64,000 nucleotides of DNA from Bemisia tabaci (Eukaryota; Arthropoda; Insecta; Hemiptera; Aleyrodidae). Each line of letters begins with the position of its first letter. The first letter of the stretch is position 1. Made by a program: the position numbers and the translations under genes. The stretch spans positions 17,359,731 to 17,423,730 of the forward strand of contig NC_092801.1 in assembly GCF_918797505.1 (NCBI RefSeq), read 5' to 3'. Below, piece after piece: positions 19,995-30,086 of this stretch. The notes beneath the pieces were generated by a model. It saw nothing but the letters and a program-made list of their open reading frames with translations, made no database searches and had not been told where the DNA came from.

Positions 19995-20374
19995 AAGGGC
20001 ACCCTGTATATGGCGCTACGCGATGCAAGTCGAATGGGACTGAAATTGGATGTGAGAGTAATGCGACTTGCGGACGCATCGCAGCGTGTCGCGGGGTCGC
20101 CGAAATTGCGTGGCTTCCCGTCGCAACGCAGTCACGCTGCCCCGCAAAAATAGTGCAGGCAGACGGTTATTTTTACAGCTTTTGGCACCTGCAGGAGGAA
20201 ACGCCACAGACTCCGCACCCTGCGACCGGAGTGAATTCCGAAACCGCCGGGTTTCCGTGTCTTCGCGGTCCCGGGTCCCTTCACCCCGCCGATGTCGATG
20301 GTCCCGGCTTCGTTGCCAGTTTTCCTGGATTATCTCACGTGAAAGAAAGTCAGTGCTGGATAGGTTGGCCCAGA
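19995..20374. other. GC-rich unassigned stretch with two hairpins
   Basis: GCAAGTCG near 20027 pairs with CGACTTGC near 20067, and GCAGCGTG near 20085 pairs with CACGCTGC near 20132. Overlapping open frames on both strands reflect the high GC content. No gene is supported. Confidence 0.4.
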
Positions 20375-20530
20375 GCATAGAGTACATAGAGTCGTAATGT
20401 AAGTGGGAGAGCTGGCGCCACTTTTAAGCATTTTCCATGTCCCGAATTCCGAGACTCCTGTGTGACGTCGAGTCACTTTTTCGATACATAATCGATTGTT
20501 TGCGATACACGGGTACCCGGCCATCCGATG

Positions 20531-20561
<31 letters not shown>

Positions 20562-20720
20562 AGGAGATAGGAATTACCACGTATTCCACACCGCCATTTT
20601 GGATCGAAAATGTATCGAAAAAGCGACCCGAACTCGGCGCACACCGGGCTCGGAACTTGTCGAGCAGAACATGGCGCCAGCTCTCCCATTTACATTACGA
20701 CTCTATGTACTCTATGGCCT
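20375..20720. mobile_element. Inverted-repeat element Y with (ACA)n centre
   Basis: Left ATAGAGTACATAGAGTCG, AATGTAAGTGGGAGAGC and TGGCGCCA are mirrored at the right by TGGCGCCAGCTCTCCC and ACGACTCTATGTACTCTAT. The arms extend inward over about 150 bp with some loss. Near the fold there is an ACA triplet repeat (20531-20561) whose frames give poly-Asn, poly-Thr and, antisense, poly-Cys open frames. Confidence 0.8.
20531..20561 (+). repeat. (ACA)10 microsatellite
   Basis: About ten uninterrupted ACA triplets at the centre of element Y. Confidence 0.95.
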
Positions 20721-21004
20721 AGAGTACCTTCATAGCGTGAGTATGGACAACGCGAAAATTTGGAGGTTAGCTTTGATCAGGTCATGTACCTCTTGGGGCC
20801 AAAGACATAAAGACGGAGTGCTCGTATCTATCACGGGGAAAAAGTGAAGCCTGGTTTGGCGCTGGGTGCTTGTGTGAGTGTGTAAACGAGCGCGGGAATC
20901 CATGGCGGCAAACGGAAATTTGATTTGAACCTGTCCTCTTGATTTTTCCACATTTCTTCTTCTAAACGTATTTTAAATGCCTAAAACGAATATATTAAGA
21001 ACTA

Positions 21005-21783
21005 AGCCACATGGGCCGCGGCACATGGCGGCTAATCTAGGGGGCGGCAAATTTTGCAATTTTTTTGAATGTAGGTATAAAAAAAAATTGGATTGAGAAA
21101 AAAAAAATTACAAACGAGAAAAGGCTACAAAATCTCTCATTTCCTGAGAGTATAGTAATTTCTAATTTTTTCGTCTTTCAGTGATACAAGAGACAGCACC
21201 TTTAATTAGTCGAGTTAATAGAAAAACCAAACACGCAATTTGGCTTGGACATAGGGAGAAATGATGACGAGGACTTGAGATGAAAAGGAGAAGCCCTCGG
21301 CGCGGCAATCGGCATGTAACACATATTAGCGCCTTCAAGACTGCACGAATACTTCACGCATTGCATCAAACAGTGCGGTTATTCTGGTCAGCGTGAAACG
21401 GATAGCGCCTACAAGAATGCATGAATACTTCACGCATTGCGCCAAAGACGGCGCGGTCGCGCGCGCGGCGCGGCGGCAGAAGTTAAAATCATTAAACCAA
21501 ATTTTAGGTTTGTTCTTTCTCAATTTTTTCGTTCATTTCTTATGAATGGAAGGCCTTGTCCATCAGAGATAGGTTTACGAAACTTGACTTTCGCGCAAAG
21601 TTCCGTGAACTTTTGCTAGTAGTGTTGACAGGGCTTTCGCAAAAAATGTGTTCAACACGAGTAAACGCGTCTTATGCACCCCACCCCCGCAGGCACGTTC
21701 ACTTGATGGGTTTTATTGATGTTTCGAGACGAATGAAAAGGGGGCGGCAAAATACAGGCGGCAAGTAGAAAAATCCGGCCCTG
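21005..21783 (-). mobile_element. Non-autonomous hAT-like element P, copy 1
   Basis: The right end TCCGGCCCTG is the reverse of CAGGGCCGGA, a common hAT terminus. Its interior (GGGGGCGGCAAATTTTG, family Q tandem motifs, CCTTGTCCATCAGAGATAGG) recurs in inverted orientation at 59.29-59.95 kb. The left terminus is missing here. No transposase frame is seen. Confidence 0.7.
21328..21480 (+). repeat. Family Q tandem pair inside P
   Basis: Two units of about 85-90 bp share GCGCCT(T/A)CAAGA(C/A)TGCA(C/T)GAATACTTCACGCATTGC-type sequence, split here for brevity. Related units lie at 40.64-40.80 and 59.46-59.60 kb, with weaker ones at 13.2, 34.87 and 42.9 kb. Confidence 0.7.
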
Positions 21784-22744
21784 TGGAGAGATGTTCTTGT
21801 CTGAATCATTTTTTTCACAACGAATGTGACATTATCTTCTCCACGCAGATCTGTGATTTTATAGATGAGCCAGCGTGAGTGACTCCTTTTTGCAAAATCC
21901 TACCACTCGATGCGTCTTTGGAGGAAATCCCTGTTTTTTGTTTTGTAAAGCTGTCATAACTTTCATAAAGATGTAGCTGTCTGAACTTTTCTCTGCCTTA
22001 AGTTGTCCCGTAAGCACACATGTTCCACCAAAAGGAGAGATGCGTTGCAGATGCATGAATTCATTGAGACATAAAAATTATGAAAACTGCCAATAAAACA
22101 AGATTCACTTCGGAGCGCTTGACGGTTGAGTTTTTCTCCCGTCAGTCCAACGGAGCATTTTGCCGCGTTAAGGAAGAACGTCGTATGAACATTCGAATGT
22201 TGCCAAATTTCTTTCGGTGACATATCGACTCATCAGAATAGTTATGAATGCTATTCATAGAGTTCTTTTGTCAGAAAAGGTACGCCATCCTGGATCCTGG
22301 AAACTGCAAACTCGGCAGCGCTGTATTGTCAAAACGAGCTTTTTACCTAAGCTAAAACTTTGTGCGGAGCATTGCCTCATCATAAGGATTTAACGAGGCC
22401 ACATTTCGTCGTTTCCTTTATGAAAGAACGTAACTAAATTTCAATGTTGCCTAATTTACCCTCGCAAATTGCATTTTTACCGGGAGAATCACCCCGGCCA
22501 TTTCGGGCATCATCCGGGCATTTCTAGTTGAAAATGTAACCGATTTTTCTCCTGATCTCCTGCGGAAATCAGACAAATTTTAGACGAAACTTTCCCAGGT
22601 ATATTCTTGTAATGGAATTGAACTGTTTGAACCAATTTTGCAACCTTGGAAGGGAGTTACACTTCTTCGTCCAAGAAACGACGATTTGATAACGAAATCC
22701 CTGAGTTCCCCAAAAAAGGAATCCTCTTTTTGTGAGGCTTATTG
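21784..22744. repeat. Mostly unassigned; family D left end at 22158-22212
   Basis: TGCCGCGTTAAGGAAGAACG then GTTGCCAAATTTCTTTCGG marks a D left-end fragment. A weaker D-like trace (GAAAGAACGTAAC, GTTGCCTAATTTACC) lies near 22425. The remaining sequence shows no gene. Confidence 0.55.
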
Positions 22745-23778
22745 CAGGGTTGCCACAATCAGGGAATACCAGGAAATGTCAGGGAATTTTGAAAAGTCAG
22801 GAGAAATGACGAAAATATCAGGGAAAATCGTTAAGTCACATTTACTTGCTTCCTCGAATAGGCTTGATGTTTCGAACAAATTTTACCTGAAAACTATTTT
22901 TAACTTTGTGATTTTAACAATCTGGCATTTCGACGGCGCAAGTCTGCAATCACATATCTCGTTTGCGGTGTCTGAAAATCTCCGCCTTTATGTTATTTTT
23001 TAAAAGAGAACTAACTGACATCATTTCTTGACGTTTATGCAGCATTTTCTTCGCACAGAGAAGAAAAATTACGGCAATTTTGAAGAATTGCCGTTGAGTG
23101 TAGTTTTCCGTTTAAAAAATAAAGTATGATAGGAAGTCTGCGACGTCGCAAACCGAGTTATGTGATGGCCAACTTACCGCGTCGATTTGTTCAATAGTCA
23201 AGGAATTCCACCGGAATGTGTCAGGGAAATCAGGGAAATGTCAGGGAATGGAGATGTTGCATGTGTGAGGAATTTACGGTTAGACTACTGATTCTTCTGT
23301 AAAAGTTCGCGAGAAACACGATGGTGCCACTGGTTTTCTCTGAAATCAACTCCCAAGCTCAAAAACAGCTCTCAAGTTGAGGCCAAAATGGAGGGTATAT
23401 CCCACACTATCCTGAGAGTCCACGTCTATATCAAGAAGAACTCTCCATGCAAAGATAGGGATTAAACACATTAGCAGGGTCGCCGTGTTTTCAGTTGTGG
23501 AGTCCCCAAATAAAGTGGCAGCCCTGTCAATATATTTGTTCCCTATCTTTGCATAGAGAGTTTGTCTTGATGTAGAGGTGGACTCTCAGGATAGCGTGGA
23601 TATCCCCTCCATTTTGGCCTCAACTCGAGAGCTTTTGAGCTTGGAAGTTGATTTCAAAGAAAACCAGTGGCACCATCGTGTATTTCGCGAAATTTTACAT
23701 AGAAACCAGTAGTCAACTCGCAAATTCCTCACACATGCAACATTTCTATTTAACTGTCTGAATTCTGTGGCAACCCTG
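22745..23778 (+). mobile_element. Family I element, copy 2, interrupted by G2
   Basis: CAGGGTTGCCACAATCAGGG at the left and TCTGTGGCAACCCTG at the right are inverted ends. The interior has TCAGGGAAATCAGGGAAATG. The right end is separated from the rest by the family G copy at 23247-23751, so I is older than G2. Confidence 0.8.
23247..23751. mobile_element. Family G foldback element G2, nested in I2
   Basis: AATGGAGATGTTGCATGTG at the left and CACATGCAACATTTCTATT at the right, with the full two-arm structure of about 505 bp. Confidence 0.87.
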
Positions 23779-23907
23779 TTTTATGATGTTTATACGTCGT
23801 TTCACCCTAGCACAAGAGCGTAATGCAAGTGTAGACTGTTCCGTATTGGCTATTTTTTCGATTGATAGCATTGCAGCTGAAATTGAGAGCAAGTAGTTTA
23901 GCTTTCA

Positions 23908-24732
23908 GCCGATAGATCGCGTTGAGATCGCCGGCCTGAGAGCTAATAATTTGTACCGTTTTCCTCATTGATTTTGCTCAATTGAAGTCATCTTTCCTGG
24001 ACCTTGCTACTTGCCAGATAGATTGTTGGCATTTTTGACTAAGTAGCCTTTGATTTATTGTGTGTTGTATTGTTAGCACTAAGTTGTTCATTTTATTCGC
24101 GAGAATTGGCGAGCTTTAGTTTTTGGTTGCCCGGCCACTGATTCCTCCTAATCAGTGTCTCTGGGACGAGTTACGTAGAGCGAGAATCCCAACCCGGCGA
24201 TAGCTAGATTACAGACAAGTTGCGTCTATTTAGCTATTGTCACCTCTTTTGAAGAGAGGCCCGGACCGGACACTGTTGCCTGAGCACGTGCTCCGTGTTT
24301 CGTCAGAGTTTTTGTGATCAACCTTGGAGTCCTCAAGCCAAAGCTAAAAAGGCATGTTGAGCCTATGGTTTTGAATCTATGAGCCAACTCCTCGGTGCGA
24401 TCTTTTGTTGAGTCAATCTTCGAGAGACCCTTAAGACAAGACTAAAAAGGCTTGTTGCGCCTAAGGTCTTGAACCTATAAGGGATCACCTCAAGTGCGAC
24501 TAAAACCCCCCTTTTTTGAATGCTCGCGAATTCTCGCGAGTGTTAACAGGTGAACCACGTTGCGGTCACCTATAGCCGATTTTTTGTATTGAGCTGCTAA
24601 GAAGAGAGCTAAAGTCCAGATAGCCTTGTTGCGGTTTCTGGCACTTATTTTGAGTTCTTATTCGTCTTAGTCTGGGGGAGGAAAATTCGTGTTTTTGAAG
24701 TTTAGTCAGACTGCCATGTTGCGGCATCTGAC
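23908..24732 (+). repeat. Array of seven hairpins with NNGTTG(A/C) heptaloops
   Basis: Loops: 23919-23925 GCGTTGA, 24217-24223 AAGTTGC, 24354-24360 ATGTTGA, 24452-24458 TTGTTGC, 24557-24563 ACGTTGC, 24626-24632 TTGTTGC, 24716-24722 ATGTTGC. All are seven bases and closed by C-G. Stems differ in sequence but pair perfectly next to the loop: GATC, AGAC, AGGC, AGGC, AGGTGA+CC, AAGT+CCAGA+AGCC and GTCAGA+TGCC on the 5' side. The last three have a single bulge on the 5' arm. Outer helices exist for the first four (for example GCCG/CGGC, ATAGCTA/TAGCTAT, AAGCCA/TGGTTT). Different stems under one loop suggest selection on RNA structure or a bound protein. Confidence 0.75.
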
Positions 24733-25108
24733 CCCAATGTCTTTAGTTTTTTCGGGTCGAGTGTTGCAACTATGATGATATACAATTTGATTAGTTTCGC
24801 TCTTCAATGCTACTGCAGCTAGAAGCAGCTTTTGTTCGTTGTTTTATTCTGAGTTGCAACCTCACCCATCTTATTGATTTTTGATCAATTTTGATTTAGG
24901 TTCTTATCGAACATAGACTTTCTTTGCATCCAGACTTATTGGTTCGATCAAAGCTTCAAAGCCTCCCCCTTTTGTTGTCTTCCCCTCATTATGCCTTTCC
25001 GCTGAAGCCTTCAGCAATCAGCGTTTATTTCCCTTTGTGTCTTCGCTCGCGGATGCAGAATATGCGGAATCGGATTATTAACATATTTTATTTCTCTCTG
25101 TGTCGCAG

Positions 25109-25165
25109 GATGAAATAATTGGCAGCCGGATGAGCCGAACGGTAACAAAGGATTAATCTAGTTCG
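25109..25165 (+). other. Possible 57-nt mini-exon
   Basis: A pyrimidine tract ending TCTCTCTGTGTCGCAG precedes 25109, and GTAAGT follows 25165. The segment lies between the hairpin array and the tandem acceptor units. This is sequence pattern only. Confidence 0.35.
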
Positions 25166-25251
25166 GTAAGTCTCCCCTGTTACCCGTCCACCGTTCATTT
25201 TTTGAAGCCTGTTATTATTTTTATGTTGTCGTTGGCCCGATTTTTATTACT

Positions 25252-25803
25252 CTTCGGAGATATTTCTGTTATGTTTGTTGCGGGGAAGCTTTATCTGGTT
25301 TTTGCCGTGTGCTCTTTCTTTCATTTTTCTCTTTCCTCTTAATTTCTCCATTTTTTCCCTCTCAACCCTCTTCTTGAATTTGTAGAAACAGATTAAGAAA
25401 TCGGATTACGCAGTGCGAGTGAAAAATTGTTCTCTTTGGAGATATTTCTGTTATGTTTGTTGCGGAGAAGCTTTATCTGGTTTTTGCCGTGTGCTCTGCC
25501 TTTCATTTTTCTGTTTTTTCTTTTCTCCATGTTTTTCTTCTCAACCCTCCTCTTGAATTTGCAGGAACATATTAAGATCGGATTACGCAGTGCGAGTGAA
25601 AAATTGTTCTCTTCGGAGATATTTCTGTTATGTTTGTTGCGGGGAAGCTTCATCTGGTTTTTGCCGTGTGCTCTTCCTTTCATTTTTTTTTTCTTCTTTT
25701 TCGTTCTTCTTTTCTCCATTTTTTTCTTCTCAACCCTCTTCTTGAATTTGCAGGAACAGATTAAGATCGGATTACACAGTGCGAGTGACAAATTGTTTTT
25801 TTG
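25252..25803 (+). repeat. Tandem repeat, three units of about 180 bp with acceptor-like sites
   Basis: Units start near 25252, 25434 and 25611 with CTT(C/T)GGAGATATTTCTG. Each runs through TGTTGCGG(G/A)GAAGC, a 60-80-nt pyrimidine-rich tract, then TTG(T/C)AG and a purine-rich ATTAAGATCGGATTACGCAG-like end. Unit 1 has TAG|A (AG at 25383-25384); units 2 and 3 have CAG|G (AG at 25563-25564 and 25752-25753). The 125-132-codon open frames here come from the T-rich tract and are not supported as genes. Confidence 0.85.
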
Positions 25804-25804
25804 A

Positions 25805-25890
25805 GATATTATTTGGACTTAAAGCTTCGTTTTTTGTCGACATAATTTGGTTTGTTTGAGTTGAATCCGTGAGAGTTTGACTAAGTTAAA
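25805..25890 (+). repeat. Family R fragment
   Basis: TTGTCGACATAATTTGGTTT and GAGTTGAATCCGTG match family R at 46.58-46.70 kb. Confidence 0.55.
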
Positions 25891-25946
25891 GAAACGTTGT
25901 TTTGTTTTTGTTTTTTTAAAACTTAAACTGATGAACAATAGAATAA

Positions 25947-26185
25947 CGTCCGGAAGTACTGAAAAAGTGCGAAAATTCTGTTAGAAGGTCCGGAACTTTC
26001 CATTTTTGTCGCATTTTGAGAGAGAAACTCAAATTTTTGAAATTTTTCGAATATAGTCACATGGATGTACTGAAAAAGTACTGAATTTTTCCGTTGAGGA
26101 GGTATTGAATTTCTCGGGGATGTGCTGAAAGAGTACTGTAAAACTACTAATTTTTGGCCGGCCTGTTTCAGTAGACACCCTGAAA
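25947..26185 (+). mobile_element. Family H element, 5'-truncated
   Basis: It begins inside the family at ACGTCCGGAAGTACTG and runs to AGTAGACACCCTG. The left third is absent. Confidence 0.8.
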
Positions 26186-26567
26186 GTTTGAAGTCAGTTT
26201 TGAAAACCTTTGATTCGTCCGACATCCTCAGCGTGAGATTTTGAGTAGGAAACTTTCTGATTCTTACCTCGGGTTGTGGTCCATCACGCGAAGATTACCA
26301 AAGATCAACTTCCTCATTAACCGAAGACCTCATTCCAGGCGTGTGTGCTTGCTTCACGGATCGGGGCGCCTCGATGCATCATTCCAGAAGCTCACAAATC
26401 CCGACCGAAGTCGAGCGGGATAGTTTCTGGACGCGTGTGTTCACACAGTGGGACGAGAAGCGGGAAAGTGCGGCGCATTTGAAATTCTTTATATACCGAA
26501 AAAAAAAGTAAACTTGGTTTAATATTCCGGACGTAAAAAACGTGTGCGAGAACATATAAAATGCTGA
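26186..26567. other. Unassigned, about 380 bp
   Basis: Nothing recognised on either strand. Confidence 0.4.
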
Positions 26568-26800
26568 ATAGAGATGTTGCGTGTGTGAGGAATTTGCGAT
26601 TTGACTTTTGATTCTTATGTAAAAGTTCGCGAGAAACACGATGGTGCCACCGGTTTTTTCTGAAATCAACTCCTAAGCTCAAAAAAGCTCTAAAGTTCAG
26701 GCCAAAATGGAGGGGATATCCCACGCTATCCTGAGAGTCCACCTCTACATCAAGACGAACTCTCCATGCTAAGATGGGGAGCAAATACATTGACAGGGCT
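26568..26800 (+). mobile_element. Family G half-element G3
   Basis: The left arm only, from ATAGAGATGTTGCGTGTG to ACATTGACAGGGCT. The mirror arm is missing. Confidence 0.8.
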
Positions 26801-27037
26801 CTACAGACTTGGAAAAAAAATTATCAGCTTGTGTATTTTATACTATAGAGTGCGGCAAAGTCGCGGACTCTTTTTCGCCAAACTGGTCGGTTAGGTGGTG
26901 TTGTTCCTAAGCCATCGAAATGTTCTGTTAATTGCTTCGTTTCGTGGCTGATTCTGACTGAAGTCTTCAAAGTAGTGACGGAAAAATACGACCTAATTTG
27001 ACCCCTTTACGAGATATGCGTTGCGGCAAACTATTTT

Positions 27038-27390
27038 CACCTGTCGAAAGCGCCTTCACTTTTGTGTGATACCTCCTCGCCCACACCGGAGCTAAAATAT
27101 TTGTATCAAAAACATTGCGCATCTTGATACGAACCCCGCGTCTGTTCGACTAGGGTTGAGTTGTTCTGACCGGAAAGCAAAGCAAAAGAAAACGAAAAGT
27201 ATTCCATTCACTTCACTTCACCTGTCGAAAGCGCCTTCTTCTTCTTGTGGTTCTTCACCGCCCACACTGGAGTTAAAATATTTGTATCAAAAACATTGCG
27301 CATCTTGATACAAACCTCGCGTCTGTTCGACCAGAGTTGAGTTGCATGTTTTGACCGAAAAGCAAAACAAAACAAGAAATATTCCTTTAC
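27038..27390 (+). repeat. Tandem repeat, two units of 181 bp, with a conserved hairpin
   Basis: CACCTGTCGAAAGCGCCTTC starts units at 27038 and 27219. Each contains TTTGTATCAA / TTGATAC(A/G)AA arms (27100-27133 and 27281-27314) around the same 14-nt loop. In unit 1 one pair becomes a G-T wobble, so the stem is kept. The 230 bp before 27038 are unassigned. Confidence 0.75.
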
Positions 27391-27394
27391 AATC

Positions 27395-27590
27395 CTGCTG
27401 TGCTAAGGAAAAACGCCTTATGAACCGTAAGGCGTTGCCAAATTTCTTTCAGTAAATCACGAATTTCCGGGAAAATTTGTAAATATTTTTCCTCCAATTT
27501 TTCAGATAATTTTGTTCGCAATTTCACCTAAAATTCCCGAAAATTTCAAGGCAAAATATTCATAGCTTCATAGCAAAATGACTGCGGACG
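27395..27590 (+). repeat. Family D copy, right end lost
   Basis: CTGCTGTGCTAAGGAAAAAC then GTTGCCAAATTTCTTTCAG and the internal AATATTTTTCCTCCAATTTT match D. The right terminus is absent. Confidence 0.75.
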
Positions 27591-27657
27591 GAAGCTGTAA
27601 TACCTGAGAGCGAATTCTTGCATTTCTATGCCATTCATACTTCCCTTGAGACCAGTA

Positions 27658-27907
27658 CTGCCGTGCTAAGGAAAAACGCCGTATAAACCTCCAGGCATTG
27701 CCAAATTTCGATTGATGAAACACGAATTTCCTGATAAACTTATGAGTATTTCTCTTCCAATTTTTCAGATAATATCGTTCACAGTTTCGTCTAAAGTTCC
27801 TGGAAAATTTCAAGGAAAAATATGCGTAGCTTTCCTCAAAAATGAACTCTTCATTAAAGGAAATGTGGCAACTCTCGAATGTTCATACGGCGTTTTTCCT
27901 TAGCACG
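27658..27907 (+). mobile_element. Family D element, left member of an inverted pair
   Basis: It begins CTGCCGTGCTAAGGAAAAAC and ends GTTTTTCCTTAGCACG. The right half is repeated in inverse at 28184-28369, on the other side of MITE A2. Confidence 0.85.
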
Positions 27908-27931
27908 CCTAGCACGGAAGAATCGGCATTG

Positions 27932-28159
27932 CACTGGAAAAAAAACACATTGGATCTAGAGTCCAGACTCTTAAAAACATCGGACAAGAAAAATACTCTT
28001 GATTCAATCAGATTTAAGCTTAAATCAAGAACCAAGCCTCTTGATTTGAGCGGATTTCCTTTTGATTTAAGCTTAAATCTGATTGAATCAAGAGTCCTTT
28101 TCTTTTCAATGTTTTCAAGCGTCTAGACTTTAGATCCAATGTGTTCTTTTTTTCCAGTG
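27932..28159 (+). mobile_element. Family A MITE A2, 228 bp, in the centre of a palindrome
   Basis: CACTGGAAAAAAAACACATT to TTTTTTTCCAGTG. The outside flanks are also mirrored: GAATCGGCATTG at the left and CAATGCCGATTC at the right. The symmetry therefore continues past the MITE ends into the D copies. Confidence 0.88.
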
Positions 28160-28183
28160 CAATGCCGATTCTTCCGTGCTAGG

Positions 28184-28369
28184 CGTGCTAAGGAAAAACG
28201 CCGTACGAACATTCGAGAGTTGCCAAATTTCCTTTAATGAAGAGTTCATTTTTGAAGAAAGCTATGCATATTTTCTCTTGAAATTTTCCAGGAACTTTAG
28301 ATAAATCTGTGAACGATATTATCTGAAAAATTGGAAGAGAAATATTCATTAGTTTATCAGGAAATTTAT
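28184..28369 (-). mobile_element. Family D partial, right member of the inverted pair
   Basis: CGTGCTAAGGAAAAACGCCG to ATTCATTAGTTTATCAGG mirrors 27712-27907. It breaks directly into a second family A piece. Confidence 0.8.
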
Positions 28370-28500
28370 CAAGAACCAAGCCTCTTGATTTAAGCGGATT
28401 TCCTTTTGATTCAAGCTTAAATCTGATTGAATCAAGAGTCCTTTTTCTTGTCGATGTTTCTAAGAGTCTGGACTCTAGATACAATGTGTTTTTTTTCCGG
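28370..28500 (+). mobile_element. Family A right half A3
   Basis: From TCAAGAACCAAGCCTCTTG to GTGTTTTTTTTCCGGTG. The left half is missing. Confidence 0.75.
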
Positions 28501-28925
28501 TGAATTGGGCCTTTTTCAGAGGAGAAATTGACTCAAATTACCCGCAATTACCCTCGATATGTCCACTGTGCGACCTTCCCTGGATGTCTCGGCTCCCGGA
28601 TCCCTGTTCGTCACGTCCCGACGAGCGCGGGAACTATCCCGATAAGTCTAAATCCCGTCGCCGAACCACGGGCCACGGCTCCCCCAAGTATAATTACCGA
28701 AAGATTGAGTGGCCGGCCCGACGACCGGCCAACTTTTTCCACTTTGCCTCCCTCCCCCAACTCCCGACCCGGACTCCAGGACTCCAGGACCAGACCTTTA
28801 TTAATCCTCGGGGGTTCTTGTGAGTAGTTAACGCGGGCCTCGTTCAGCAACCGCTGCCGAATTCACTACCTTTGCGGTCCTTGTGTTTCTCCGTTGCGTA
28901 AGGTGTAGAACGACCTTTATCCGTG
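28501..28925. other. Unassigned, GC-moderate, about 425 bp
   Basis: Two overlapping plus-strand frames of about 100 codons, rich in Pro, Arg and Ser, have no recognisable domain. CTCCAGGACTCCAGGA is a short direct repeat. I do not call a gene. Confidence 0.35.
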
Positions 28926-29182
28926 CTGTCGTGCTAAGGAAGAACGCCGTATGAACATTCGAGAGTTGCCAAATTTCCTTCAATGAAGTGTTCATTTTTT
29001 GAGGAAAGCCATATGAATATTTTTCCTTGAAATTTTCCAGGAACTTTAGATGAAACTGTGAACAATATTATCTGAAAAATTGGAAGAGAAATATTCATAA
29101 GTTAATCAGGAAATTCGTGTTTTATCGATTGAAATTTGGCAACGCCTGGAGGTTTATACGCCGTTTTTCCTTAGAACGGCAG
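28926..29182. mobile_element. Family D element, 257 bp
   Basis: CTGTCGTGCTAAGGAAGAAC to TTTCCTTAGAACGGCAG. Four-base flanks CGTG and TACT do not match, so the duplication has decayed or an end was replaced. Confidence 0.87.
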
Positions 29183-29240
29183 TACTGGTCTCAACGGATG
29201 TATGAATGTCATAGAAATGCAAGTATTTTTAAATGCAAGT

Positions 29241-29472
29241 ACGGAAGAACGCCGTATGAACATCAAATTTCCTCTGATGAAATGTGTATTTTTGAGGAAA
29301 ATTATGAGTATTTTTCCTTGAAATTTTCAGGAACTTCAAATCAAAATATGGACAAAATTCTCTGAAAAATTGGAAGAAGAATATTCACAAGTTTATCAGG
29401 GAATTCGAGGTTTATGGAAGAAAATATGGCAACGCCTGAAGGTTCTTACGGCGTTTTTCCTTAGCCCGGCAG
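29241..29472. mobile_element. Family D element, left end lost
   Basis: Starts at ACGGAAGAACGCCG, a few bases short of the usual terminus, and ends TTTCCTTAGCCCGGCAG. It lies 58 bp from the preceding D copy. Confidence 0.82.
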
Positions 29473-30086
29473 CATGGCTAGTGTGCGGAACCACGTATGT
29501 CTTCATTGCCACGTTTAAAATATTTTATTATTCCGAAGAAAAACAAGCAAATTTCATAGTTTGTAATTTTTTACAGGATCAACAAACTCAAGAGAAATAG
29601 CAAATCGAGTACAAAATCAAAGGAAGGAAAAGAAAAATTAATGAAAAAAAAAAAAAATTCAAGAGCTCACGTTGAATGGTTTTACATAGAAAACGTAATT
29701 TGAACTTAATACAGAATCAACATAAAATCAAGATAATTAAAAAATCGAGTATAAATCCAAAGGAAGGACAAGAAAAATCAATAAATTTTTCAAGAGTCTA
29801 CGTTACATATTTTTTCCTAGGAAAAATGAAGCATGACAGGAAGTCTGCAACGTCGCCAATGGAGATACGTGGTTTCGAACTTTAGCATTCGATTCGTAAC
29901 CTTTCGCTCAGGGAAAAGAACTAAGTCGATAAAAACTCGTAGTTGAGAATTTTCGGCCGTTCGAAATTTGAAAAATGTCATGTTTAAGTAGAAACCAAGT
30001 CTTTTTGGTTGATCCGACCGAAAAAAAAGTATTTCAAAGTAACGATAAATGCGGTAATTTATTTTTAACTTCGTAGACTATTACAT
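29473..30086. other. Unassigned, about 610 bp
   Basis: A-rich. Contains two loosely similar segments (AATCAAAGGAAGGAAAAG near 29616 and AATCCAAAGGAAGGACAAG near 29754). No gene. Confidence 0.4.

Larger units (their letters stand above)
23779..25165 (+). ncRNA. Candidate structured, possibly spliced noncoding RNA
   Basis: This 1.4-kb stretch matches no other part of the window, has no protein-like open frame, and is dense in predicted stem-loops. Seven share one loop type (next entry); others include CACTGATT/AATCAGTG (24136-24157), GAGCACGTGCTC (near 24282) and CTCGCGAATTCTCGCGAG (24523-24540). It ends at a strong donor-like CG|GTAAGT (25166). It could be a lncRNA, the leader of a retroelement or a virus-derived segment. 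Transcription and boundaries are inferred; strand follows the splice-like signals. Confidence 0.4.

Noticed and set aside
20330..20847. Frames with poly-Asn, poly-Thr and poly-Cys
   Set aside because: They are translations of the ACA microsatellite inside inverted-repeat element Y.
25393..25804. Frames of 125-132 codons, one leucine/phenylalanine-rich like a membrane protein, the other lysine-rich
   Set aside because: They fall in the 180-bp tandem repeat and its pyrimidine tracts; the repeated peptide simply follows the repeat unit.
28500..28850. Overlapping frames of about 80-107 codons in a GC-moderate region
   Set aside because: Arg/Pro/Ser-rich, overlapping in several frames and both strands, with no domain, start context or splice pattern.
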